From positions 13,535,501-13,595,500 of the forward strand of contig OU612070.1 of assembly GCA_914767715.1 (NCBI GenBank): a stretch of DNA of 60,000 nt, written 5' to 3'. Shown here in pieces: positions 47,661 to 59,381 of this stretch (positions within the stretch are counted from its first letter, which is position 1; every line of letters begins with the position of its first letter). Source of the stretch: Membranipora membranacea (Eukaryota; Bryozoa; Gymnolaemata; Cheilostomatida; Membraniporidae). The position numbers and the translations under genes are program-made. The notes under the pieces were generated by a model, which did no database searches, was not told the origin of the DNA, and was given only the letters and a program-made list of their open reading frames with translations.

Positions 47661-48665
47661 ATGCTTTTTTTTCGGCCAGATCAAAAAATAGATTTGCTTC
47701 TAACTAACCTCATAAGGAGGAGCAACTCCTGCTCATCCCGAATCTGCAGACCGTTTGGCTCTGCGGCTTTTCGTTCTCCGTAAGCGTCCGTTTTAATTAG
47801 GGCCACTTTTGCTATAAAAAAACATGCCAAACGGCAGCATCGAAAAATTAAATCACTGTTGGATTCTTATCAAACTCCGACCAGTTCAAGCTCTTATTGC
47901 CCTCATTCAACACGCCGAATATTGGAATCCTCGGATTAACAGGGGGGTCACAACGCTGACTTGAAAATCCAAAAATTATACCAAGGGAGGGTATCATGCT
48001 TTTTTTTCGGCCAGATCAAAAAATAGATTTGCTTCTAACTAACCTCATAAGGAGGAGCAACTCCTGCTCATCCCGAATCTGCAGACCGTTTGGCTCTGCG
48101 GCTTTTCGTTCTCCGTCAGCGTCCGTTTTAATTAGGGCCACTTTTGCTATAAAAAAACATGCCAAACGGCAGCATCGAAAAATTAAATCTCTGTTGGATT
48201 CTTATCAAACTCCGACCAGTTCAAGCTCTTATTGCCCTCATTCAACACGCCGAATATTGGAATCCTCGGATTAACAGGGGGGTCACAACGCTGACTTGAA
48301 AATCCAAAAATTATACCAAGGGAGGGTATCATGCTTTTTTTTCGGCCAGATCAAAAAATAGATTTGCTTCTAACTAACCTCATAAGGAGGAGCAACTCCT
48401 GCTCATCTCGAATCTGCAGACCGTTTGGCTCTGCGGCTTTTCGTTCACCGTCAGCGTCCGTTTTAATGAGGGCCACTTTTGCTATAAAAAAACATGCCAA
48501 ACGGCAGCATCGAAAAATTAAATCTCTGTTGGATTCTTATCAAACTCCGACCAGTTCAAGCTCTTATTGCCCTCATTCAACACGCCGAATATTGGAATCC
48601 TCGGATTAACAGGGGGGTCACAACGCTGACTTGAAAATCCAAAAATTATACCAAGGGAGGGTATC

Positions 48666-48999
48666 ATGCTTTTTTTTCGGCCAGATCAAAAAATAGATTT
48701 GCTTTTAACTAACCTCATAAGGAGGAGCAACTCCTGCTCATCCCGAATCTGCAGACCGTTTGGTTCTGCGGCTTTTCGTTCTCTGTCAGCGTCCGTTTTA
48801 ATTAGGGCCACTTTTGCTATAAAAGACTTGCCAAACGGCAGCATCGAAAAATTAAATCTATGTTGGATTCTTATCAAACTCCGACCAGTTCAAGCTCTTA
48901 TTGCCCTCATTCAACACGCCGAATATTGGAATCCTCGGATTAACAGGGGGGTCACAACGCTGACTTGAAAATCCAAAAATTATACCAAGGGAGGGTATC
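48666..48999 (+). repeat. Monomer with altered A-run region
   Basis: TATAAAAGACTTGCC replaces TATAAAAAAACATGCC. The start codon of the 46-codon ORF is lost and the 92-codon frame shifts by one. It also has GGTTCTG, CTGTCAG and CTATGTTGG. I find no second copy of this combination, so it is the most divergent A-run variant in the window. Confidence 0.8.
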
Positions 49000-51900
49000 A
49001 TGCTTTTTTTCGGCCAGATCAAAAAATAGATTTGCTTCTAACTAACCTCATAAGGAGGAGCAACTCCTGCTCATCCCGAATCTGCAAACCGTTTGGCTCT
49101 GCGGCTTTTCGTTCTCCGTCAGCGTCCGTTTTAATTAGGGCCACTTTTGCTATAAAAAAACATGCCAAACGGCAGCATCGAAAAATTAAATCTCTGTTGG
49201 ATTCTTATCAAACTCCGACCAGTTCAAGCTCTTATTGCCCTCATTCAACACGCCGAATATTGGAATCCTCGGATTAACAGGGGGGTCACAACGCTGACTT
49301 GAAAATCCAAAAATTATACCAAGGGAGGGTATCATGCTTTTTTTTCGGCCAGAGCAAAAAATAGATTTGCTTCTAACTAACCTCATAAGGAGGAGCAACT
49401 CCTGCTCAGCTCGAATCTGCAGACCGTTTGGCTCTGCGGCTTTTCGTTCTCCGTCAGCGTCCGTTTTAATTAGGGCCACTTTTGCTATAAAAAAACATAC
49501 CAAACGGCAGCATCGAAAAATTAAATCTCTGTTGGATTCTTATCAAACTCCGACCAGTTCAAGCTCTTATTGCCCTCATTCAACACGCCGAATATTGGAA
49601 TCCTCGGATTAACAGGGGGGTCACAACGCTGACTTGAAAATCCAAAAATTATACCAAGGGAGGGTATCATGCTTTTTTTTCGGCCAGATCAAAAAATAGA
49701 TTTGCTTCTAACTAACCTCATAAGGAGGAGCAACTCCTGCTCATCCCGAATCTGCAGACCGTTTGGCTCTGCGGCTTTTCGTTCTCTGTCAGCGTCCGTT
49801 TTAATTAGGGCCACTTTTGCTATAAAAAAACATGCCAAACGGCAGCATCGAAAAATTAAATCTCTGTTGGATTCTTATCAAACTCCGACCAGTTCAAGCT
49901 CTTATTGCCCTCATTCAACACGCCGAATATTGGAATCCTCGGATTAACAGGGGGGTCACAACGCTGACTTGAAAATCCAAAAATTATACCAAGGGAGTGT
50001 ATCATGCTTTTTTTTCGGCCAGATCAAAAAATAGATTTGCTTCTAACTAACCTCATAAGGAGGAGCAACTCCTGCTCATCCCGAATCTGCAGACCGTTTG
50101 GCTCTGCGGCTTTTCGTTCTCCGTCAGCGTCCGTTTTAATTAGGGCCACTTTTGCTATAAAAAAACATGCCAAACGGCAGCATCGAAAAATTAAATCTCT
50201 GTTGGATACTTATCAAACTCCGACCAGTTCAAGCTCTTATTGCCCTCATTCAACACGCCGAATATTGGAATCCTCGGATTAAAAGGGGGGTCACAACGCT
50301 GACTTGAAAATCCAAAAATTATACCAAGGGAGGGTATCATGCTTTTTTTTCGGCCAGATCAAAAAATAGATTTGGTTCTAACTAACCTCATAAGGAGGAG
50401 CAACTCCTGCTCATCTCGAATCTGCAGACCGTTTGGCTCTGCGGCTTTTTGTTCTCCGTCAGCGTCCGTTTTAATTAGGGCCACTTTTGCTATAAAAAAA
50501 CATGCCAAACGGCAGCATCGAAAAATTAAATCTCTGTTGGATTCTTATCAAACTCCGACCAGTTCAAGCTCTTATTGCCCTCATTCAACACGCCGAATAT
50601 TGGAATCCTCGGATTAACAGGGGGGTCACAACTCTGACTTGAAAATCCAAAAATTATACCAAGGGAGGGTATCATGCTTTTTTTCGGCCAGATCAAAAAA
50701 TAGATTTGCTTCTAACTAACCTCATAAGGAGGAGCAACTCCTGCTCATCTCGAATCTGCAGACCGTTTGGCTCTGCGGCTTTTCGTTCTCCGTCAGCGTC
50801 CGTTTTAATTAGGGCCACTTTTGCTATAAAAAAACATGCCAAACGGCAGCATCGAAAAATTAAATCTCTGTTGGATACTTATCAAACTCCGACCAGTTCA
50901 AGCTCTTATTGCCCTCATTCAACACGCCGAATATTGGAATCCTCGGATTAACAGGGGGATCACAACGCTGACTTGAAAATCCAAAAATTATACCAAGGGA
51001 GGGTATCATGCTTTTTTTTCGGCCAGAGCAAAAAATAGATTTGCTTCTAACTAACCTCATAAGGAGGAGCAACTCCTGCTCATCTCGAATCTGCAGACCG
51101 TTTGGCTCTGCGGCTTTTCGTTCTCCGTAAGCGTCCGTTTTAATTAGGGCCGCTTTTGCTATAAAAAAACATGCCAAACGGCAGCATCGAAAAATTAAAT
51201 CACTGTTGGATTCTTATCAAACTCCGACCAGTTCAAGCTCTTATTGCCCTCATTCAACACGCCGAATATTGGAATCCTCGGATTAACAGGGGGGTCACAA
51301 CGCTGACTTGAAAATCCAAAAATTATACCAAGGGAGGGTATCATGCTTTTTTTTCGGCCAGATCAAAAAATAGATTTGCTTCTAACTAACCTCATAAGGA
51401 GGAGCAACTCCTGCTCATCCCGAATCTGCAGACCGTTTGGCTCTGCGGCTTTCCGTTCTCTGTCAGCGTCCGTTTTAATTAGGGCCACTTTTGCTATAAA
51501 AAAACATGCCAAACGGCAGCATCGAAAAATTAAATCTCTGTTGGATTCTTATCAAACTCCGACCAGTTCAAGCTCTTATTGCCCTCATTCAACACGCCGA
51601 ATATTGGAATCCTCGGATTAACAGGGGGGTCACAACGCTGACTTGAAAATCCAAAAATTATACCAAGGGAGGGTATCATGCTTTTTTTTCGGCCAGATCA
51701 AAAAATAGATTTGCTTCTAACTAACCTCATAAGGAGGAGCAACTCCTGCTCATCCCGAATCTGCAGACCGTTTGGCTCTGCGGCTTTTCGTTCTCCGTCA
51801 GCGTCCGTTTTAATTAGGGCCACTTTTGCTATAAAAAAAACATGCCAAACGGCAGCATCGAAAAATTAAATCTCTGTTGGATTCTTATCAAACTCCGACC

Positions 51901-52683
51901 AGTTCAAGCTCTTATTGCCCTCATTCAACACGCCGAATATTGGAATCCTCGGATTAACAGGGGGGTCACAACGCTGACTTGAAAATCCAAAAATTATACC
52001 AAGGGAGGGTATCATGCTTTTTTTTCGGCCAGATCAAAAAATAGATTTGCTTCTAACTAACCTCATAAGGAGGAGCAACTCCTGCTCATCCCGAATCTGC
52101 AGACCGTTTGGCTCTGCGGCTTTTCGTTCTCTGTCAGCGTCCGTTTTAATTAGGGCCACTTTTGCTATAAAAAAACATGCCAAACGGCAGCATCGAAAAA
52201 TTAAATCTCTGTTGGATTCGTATCAAACTCCAACCAGTTCAAGCTCTTATTGCCCTCATTCAACACGCCGAATATTGGAATCCTCGGATTAACAGGGGGG
52301 TCACAACGCTGACTTGAAAATCCAAAAATTATACCAAGGGAGGGTATCATGCTTTTTTTTCGGCCAGATCAAAAAATAGATTTGCTTCTAACTAACCTCA
52401 TAAGGAGGAGCAACTCCTGCTCATCCCGAATCTGCAGACCGTTTGGCTCTGCGGCTTTTCGTTCTCCGTAAGCGTCCGTTTTTATTAGGGCCACTTTTGC
52501 TATAAAAAAACATGCCAAACGGCAGCATCGAAAAATTAAATCTCTGTTGGATTCTTATCAAACTCCGACCAGTTCAAGCTCTTATTGCCCTCATTCAACA
52601 CGCCGAATATTGGAATCCTCGGATTAACAGGGGGGTCACAACGCTGACTTGAAAATCCAAAAATTATACCAAGGGAGGGTATC

Positions 52684-53017
52684 ATGCTTTTTTTTCGGCC
52701 AGATCAAAAAATAGATTTGCTTCTAACTAACCTCATAAGGAGGAGCAACTCCTGCTCATCCCGAATCTGCAGACCGTTTGGCTCTGCGGCTTTTCGTTCT
52801 CCGTCAGCGTCCGTTTTAATTAGGGCCACTTTGTTATAAAAAAACATGCCAAACGGCAGCATCGAAAAATTAAATCTCTGTTGGATTCTTATCAAACTCC
52901 GACCAGTTCAAGCTCTTATTGCCCTCATTCAACACGCCGAATATTGGAATCCTCGGATTAACAGGGGGGTCACAACGCTGACTTGAAAATCCAAAAATTA
53001 TACCAAGGGAGGGTATC
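52684..53017 (+). repeat. Monomer with ACTTTGTTAT lesion
   Basis: CACTTTTGCTATAAA is changed to CACTTTGTTATAAA, one T lost and C changed to T. In the 92-codon frame this makes TAA at once; on the minus strand it opens a 63-codon frame (52704-52895). The counterpart at 57708 (minus frame 57728-57919) has the same lesion, so it predates the block duplication. Confidence 0.85.
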
Positions 53018-53187
53018 ATGCTTTTTTTTCGGCCAGAGCAAAAAATAGATTTGCTTCTAACTAACCTCATAAGGAGGAGCAACTCCTGCTCATCCCGAAT
53101 CTGCAGACCGTTTGGCTCTGCGGCTTTTTGTTCTCCGTCAGCGTCCGTTTTAATTAGGGCCACTTTTGCTATAAAAAAACATGCCAA
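52870..53187 (-). other. Reverse-strand 105-codon open frame (representative)
   Basis: On the minus strand the frame opens with TTG and runs through KTDADGEQKAAEPNGLQIRD, a Leu-rich stretch, then MIPSLGIIFGF, and ends NPTEI. In most monomers it is split by one TGA; five copies (49186-49503, 50860-51177, 52870-53187, 55215-55532, 57894-58211) have a T-to-G change that turns TGA into TGC and joins the halves. The product is rich in charged residues and looks more like a real protein than the forward ORF, but I recognise no domain. There is no Shine-Dalgarno before the TTG. Recurrent variants are roughly 9 synonymous to 19 non-synonymous in this frame, giving little sign of selection. It could be a decayed coding ancestor of the monomer or chance. 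Confidence 0.08.
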
Positions 53188-56100
53188 ACGGCAGCATCGA
53201 AAAATTAAATCTCTGTTGGATTCTTATCAAACTCCGACCAGTTCAAGCTCTTATTGCCCTCATTCAACACGCAGAATATTGGAATCCTCGGATTAACAGG
53301 GGGGTCACAACGCTGACTTGAAAATCCAAAAATTATACCAAAGGAGGGTATCATGCTTTTTTTTCGGCCAGATCAAAAAATAGATTTGCTTCTAACTAAC
53401 CTCATAAGGAGGAGCAACTCCTGCTCATCCCGAATCTGCAGACCGTTTGGCTCTGCGGCTTTTCGTTCTCCGTCAGCGTCCGTTTTAATTAGGGCCACTT
53501 TTGCTATAAAAAAACATGCCAAACGGCAGCATCGAAAAATTAAATCTCTGTTGGATTCTTACCAAACTCCGACCAGTTCAAGCTCTTATTGCCCTCATTC
53601 AACACGCCGAATATTGGAATCCTCGGATTAACAGGGGGGTCACAACGCTGACTTGAAAATCCAAAAATTATACCAAGGGAGGGTATCATGCTTTTTTTTC
53701 GGCCAGATCAAAAAATAGATTTGCTTCTAACTAACCTCATAAGGAGGAGCAACTCCTGCTCATCTCGAATCTGCAGACCGTTTGGCTCTGCGGCTTTTCG
53801 TTCTCCGTCAGCGTCCGTTTTAATTAGGGCCACTTTTGCTATAAAAAAACATGCCAAACGGCAGCATCGAAAAATTAAATCTCTGTTGGATTCTTATCAA
53901 ACTCCGACCAGTTCAAGCTCTTATTGCCCTCATTCAACACGCCGAATATTGGAATCCTCGGATTAACAGGGGGGTCACAACGCTGACTTGAAAATCCAAA
54001 AATTATACCAAGGGAGGGTATCATGCTTTTTTTTCGGCCAGATCAAAAAATAGATTTGCTTCTAACTAACCTCATAAGGAGGAGCAACTCCTGCTCATCC
54101 TGAATCTGCAGACCGTTTGGCTCTGCGGCTTTTCGTTCTCCGTAAGCGTCCGTTTTAATTAGGGCCACTTTTGCTATAAAAAAACATGCCAAACGGCAGC
54201 ATCGAAAAATTAAATCACTGTTGGATTCTTATCAAACTCCGACCAGTTCAAGCTCTTATTGCCCTCATTCAACACGCCGAATATTGGAATCCTCGGATTA
54301 ACAGGGGGGTCACAACGCTGACTTGAAAATCCAAAAATTATACCAATGGAGGGTATCATGCTTTTATTTCGGCCAGATCAAAAAATAGATTTGCTTCTAA
54401 CTAACCTCATAAGGAGGAGCAACTCCTGCTCATCCCGAATCTGCAGACCGTTTGGCTCTGCGGCTTTTCGTTCTCTGTCAGCGTCCGTTTTAATTAGGGC
54501 CACTTTTGCTATAAAAAAACATGCCAAACGGCAGCATCGAAAAATTAAATCTCTGTTGGATACTTATCAAACTCCGACCAGTTCAAGCTCTTATTGCCCT
54601 CATTCAACACGCCGAATATTGGAATCCTCGGATTAAAAGGGGGGTCACAACGCTGACTTGAAAATCCAAAAATTATACCAAGGGAGGGTATCATGCTTTT
54701 TTTTCGGCCAGATCAAAAAATAGATTTGGTTCTAACTAACCTCATAAGGAGGAGCAACTCCTGCTCATCTCGAATCTGCAGACCGTTTGGCTCTGCGGCT
54801 TTTTGTTCTCCGTCAGCGTCCGTTTTAATTAGGGCCACTTTTGCTATAAAAAAACATGCCAAACGGCAGCATCGAAAAATTAAATCTCTGTTGGATTCTT
54901 ATCAAACTCCGACCAGTTCAAGCTCTTATTGCCCTCATTCAACACGCCGAATATTGGAATCCTCGGATTAACAGGGGGGGTCACAACTCTGACTTGAAAA
55001 TCCAAAAATTATACCAAGGGAGGGTATCATGCTTTTTTTCGGCCAGATCAAAAAATAGATTTGCTTCTAACTAACCTCATAAGGAGGAGCAACTCCTGCT
55101 CATCTCGAATCTGCAGACCGTTTGGCTCTGCGGCTTTTCGTTCTCCGTCAGCGTCCGTTTTAATTAGGGCCACTTTTGCTATAAAAAAACATGCCAAACG
55201 GCAGCATCGAAAAATTAAATCTCTGTTGGATACTTATCAAACTCCGACCAGTTCAAGCTCTTATTGCCCTCATTCAACACGCCGAATATTGGAATCCTCG
55301 GATTAACAGGGGGATCACAACGCTGACTTGAAAATCCAAAAATTATACCAAGGGAGGGTATCATGCTTTTTTTTCGGCCAGAGCAAAAAATAGATTTGCT
55401 TCTAACTAACCTCATAAGGAGGAGCAACTCCTGCTCATCTCGAATCTGCAGACCGTTTGGCTCTGCGGCTTTTCGTTCTCCGTAAGCGTCCGTTTTAATT
55501 AGGGCCGCTTTTGCTATAAAAAAACATGCCAAACGGCAGCATCGAAAAATTAAATCACTGTTGGATTCTTATCAAACTCCGACCAGTTCAAGCTCTTATT
55601 GCCCTCATTCAACACGCCGAATATTGGAATCCTCGGATTAACAGGGGGGTCACAACGCTGACTTGAAAATCCAAAAATTATACCAAGGGAGGGTATCATG
55701 CTTTTTTTTCGGCCAGATCAAAAAATAGATTTGCTTCTAACTAACCTCATAAGGAGGAGCAACTCCTGCTCATCCCGAATCGGCAGACCGTTTGGCTCTG
55801 CGGCTTTCCGTTCTCTGTCAGCGTCCGTTTTAATTAGGGCCACTTTTGCTATAAAAAAACATGCCAAACGGCAGCATCGAAAAATTAAATCTCTGTTGGA
55901 TTCTTATCAAACTCCGACCAGTTCAAGCTCTTATTGCCCTCATTCAACACGCCGAATATTGGAATCCTCGGATTAACAGGGGGGTCACAACGCTGACTTG
56001 AAAATCCAAAAATTATACCAAGGGAGGGTATCATGCTTTTTTTTCGGCCAGATCAAAAAATAGATTTGCTTCTAACTAACCTCATAAGGAGGAGCAACTC

Positions 56101-56367
56101 CTGCTCATCCCGAATCTGCAGACCGTTTGGCTCTGCGGCTTTTCGTTCTCCGTCAGCGTCCGTTTTAATTAGGGCCACTTTTGCTATAAAAAAACATGCC
56201 AAACGGCAGCATCGAAAAATTAAATCTCTGTTGGATTCTTATCAAACTCCGACCAGTTCAAGCTCTTATTGCCCTCATTCAACACGCCAAATATTGGAAT
56301 CCTCGGATTAACAGGGGGGTCACAACGCTGACTTGAAAATCCAAAAATTATACCAAGGGAGGGTATC

Positions 56368-57037
56368 ATGCTTTTTTTTCGGCCAGATCAAAAAATAGAT
56401 TTGCTTCTAACTAACCTCATAAGGAGGAGCAACTCCTGCTCATCCCGAATCTGCAGACCGTTTGGCTCTGCGGCTTTTCGTTCTCTGTCAGCGTCCGTTT
56501 TAATTAGGGCCACTTTTGCTATAAAAAAACATGCCAAACGGCAGCATCGAAAAATTAAATCTCTGTTGGATTCGTATCAAACTCCAACCAGTTCAAGCTC
56601 TTATTGCCCTCATTCAACACGCCGAATATTGGAATCCTCGGATTAACAGGGGGGTCACAACGCTGACTTGAAAATCCAAAAATTATACCAAGGGAGGGTA
56701 TCATGCTTTTTTTTCGGCCAGATCAAAAAATAGATTTGCTTCTAACTAACCTCATAAGGAGGAGCAACTCCTGCTCATCCCGAATCTGCAGACCGTTTGG
56801 CTCTGCGGCTTTTCGTTCTCCGTAAGCGTCCGTTTTTATTAGGGCCACTTTTGCTATAAAAAAACATGCCAAACGGCAGCATCGAAAAATTAAATCTCTG
56901 TTGGATTCTTATCAAACTCCGACCAGTTCAAGCTCTTATTGCCCTCATTCAACACGCCGAATATTGGAATCCTCGGATTAACAGGGGGGTCACAACGCTG
57001 ACTTGAAAATCCAAAAATTATACCAAGGGAGGGTATC
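56368..57037. repeat. Two-monomer tandem duplication within copy 2, first pair
   Basis: Monomer 56368 (TTCGTATC, CTCCAACC, CTGTCAG) and monomer 56703 (GTAAGC, GTTTTTATT) correspond to 52014 and 52349 of copy 1, where the pair is single. Confidence 0.88.
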
Positions 57038-57707
57038 ATGCTTTTTTTTCGGCCAGATCAAAAAATAGATTTGCTTCTAACTAACCTCATAAGGAGGAGC
57101 AACTCCTGCTCATCCCGAATCTGCAGACCGTTTGGCTCTGCGGCTTTTCGTTCTCTGTCAGCGTCCGTTTTAATTAGGGCCACTTTTGCTATAAAAAAAC
57201 ATGCCAAACGGCAGCATCGAAAAATTAAATCTCTGTTGGATTCGTATCAAACTCCAACCAGTTCAAGCTCTTATTGCCCTCATTCAACACGCCGAATATT
57301 GGAATCCTCGGATTAACAGGGGGGTCACAACGCTGACTTGAAAATCCAAAAATTATACCAAGGGAGGGTATCATGCTTTTTTTTCGGCCAGATCAAAAAA
57401 TAGATTTGCTTCTAACTAACCTCATAAGGAGGAGCAACTCCTGCTCATCCCGAATCTGCAGACCGTTTGGCTCTGCGGCTTTTCGTTCTCCGTAAGCGTC
57501 CGTTTTTATTAGGGCCACTTTTGCTATAAAAAAACATGCCAAACGGCAGCATCGAAAAATTAAATCTCTGTTGGATTCTTATCAAACTCCGACCAGTTCA
57601 AGCTCTTATTGCCCTCATTCAACACGCCGAATATTGGAATCCTCGGATTAACAGGGGGGTCACAACGCTGACTTGAAAATCCAAAAATTATACCAAGGGA
57701 GGGTATC
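57038..57707. repeat. Two-monomer tandem duplication, second pair
   Basis: Monomers 57038 and 57373 repeat 56368 and 56703 with no difference that I can see. This 670 bp insertion accounts exactly for the growth from 13 to 15 monomers. Confidence 0.88.
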
Positions 57708-59381
57708 ATGCTTTTTTTTCGGCCAGATCAAAAAATAGATTTGCTTCTAACTAACCTCATAAGGAGGAGCAACTTCTGCTCATCTCGAATCTGCAGACCG
57801 TTTGGCTCTGCGGCTTTTCGTTCTCCGTCAGCGTCCGTTTTAATTAGGGCCACTTTGTTATAAAAAAACATGCCAAACGGCAGCATCGAAAAATTAAATC
57901 TCTGTTGGATTCTTATCAAACTCCGACCAGTTCAAGCTCTTATTGCCCTCATTCAACACGCCGAATATTGGAATCCTCGGATTAACAGGGGGGTCACAAC
58001 GCTGACTTGAAAATCCAAAAATTATACCAAGGGAGGGTATCATGCTTTTTTTTCGGCCAGAGCAAAAAATAGATTTGCTTCTAACTAACCTCATAAGGAG
58101 GAGCAACTCCTGCTCATCCCGAATCTGCAGACCGTTTGGCTCTGCGGCTTTTCGTTCTCCGTCAGCGTCCGTTTTAATTAGGGCCACTTTTGCTATAAAA
58201 AAACATGCCAAACGGCAGCATCGAAAAATTAAATCTCTGTTGGATTCTTATCAAACTCCGACCAGTTCAAGCTCTTATTGCCCTCATTCAACACGCCAAA
58301 TATTGGAATCCTCGGATTAACAGGGGGGTCACAACGCTGACTTGAAAATCCAAAAATTATACCAAAGGAGGGTATCATGCTTTTTTTTCGGCCAGATCAA
58401 AAAATAGATTTGCTTCTAACTAACCTCATAAGGAGGAGCAACTCCTGCTCATCCCGAATCTGCAGACCGTTTGGCTCTGCGGCTTTTCGTTCTCCGTCAG
58501 CGTCCGTTTTAATTAGGGCCACTTTTGCTATAAAAAAATATGCCAAACGGCAGCATCGAAAAATTAAATCTCTGTTGGATTCTTACCAAACTCCGACCAG
58601 TTCAAGCTCTTATTGCCCTCATTCAACACGCCGAATATTGGAATCCTCGGATTAACAGGGGGGTCACAACGCTGACTTGAAAATCCAAAAATTATACCAA
58701 GGGAGGGTATCATGCTTTTTTTTCGGCCAGATCAAAAAATAGATTTGCTTCTAACTAACCTCATAAGGAGGAGCAACTCCTGCTCATCTCGAATCTGCAG
58801 ACCGTTTGGCTCTGCGGCTTTTCGTTCTCCGTCAGCGTCCGTTTTAATTAGGGCCACTTTTGCTATAAAAAAACATGCCAAACGGCAGCATCGAAAAATT
58901 AAATCTCTGTTGGATTCTTATCAAACTCCGACCAGTTCAAGCTCTTATTGCCCTCATTCAACACGCCGAATATTGGAATCCTCGGATTAACAGGGGGGTC
59001 ACAACGCTGACTTGAAAATCCAAAAATTATACCAAGGGAGGGTATCATGCTTTTTTTTCGGCCAGATCAAAAAATAGATTTGCTTCTAACTAACCTCATA
59101 AGGAGGAGCAACTCCTGCTCATCCTGAATCTGCAGACCGTTTGGCTCTGCGGCTTTTCGTTCTCCGTAAGCGTCCGTTTTAATTAGGGCCACTTTTGCTA
59201 TAAAAAAACATGCCAAACGGCAGCATCGAAAAATTAAATCACTGTTGGATTCTTATCAAACTCCGACCAGTTCAAGCTCTTATTGCCCTCATTCAACACG
59301 CCGAATATTGGAATCCTCGGATTAACAGGGGGGTCACAACGCTGACTTGAAAATCCAAAAATTATACCAAGGGAGTGTATC

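Larger units (their letters stand above)
50004..54357. repeat. Domain III higher-order repeat, copy 1 (13 monomers)
   Basis: Ordered markers: GGGAGTGT with GGATACTT and ATTAAAAGG (50004), GATTTGGTTC with CTTTTTG (50339), a seven-T run with GGATACTT and GGGGGATC (50674), AGAGCAAA with CCGCTTTTG and GTAAGC (51008), TTCCGTTCTCTG (51343), an A run of eight (51678), TTCGTATC with CTCCAACC (52014), GTTTTTATT (52349), ACTTTGTTAT (52684), AGAGCAAA (53018), AAAGGAGG with TTACCAAAC (53353), an ordinary unit (53688) and CATCCTGAATC (54023). The same order restarts at 54358. Confidence 0.9.
54358..59381. repeat. Domain III higher-order repeat, copy 2 (15 monomers)
   Basis: It repeats the marker order of 50004-54357, but the TTCGTATC/GTTTTTATT pair occurs twice, giving 15 instead of 13 monomers and 5024 instead of 4354 bp. 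The first monomer (54358) combines CTGTCAG, as in 49669, with GGATACTT and TTAAAAGG, as in 50004, so it too may be chimeric. Private changes are ACCAATGGAGG with TTTATTTCGG in 54358 and GAATCGGCAG in 55698. Confidence 0.9.
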
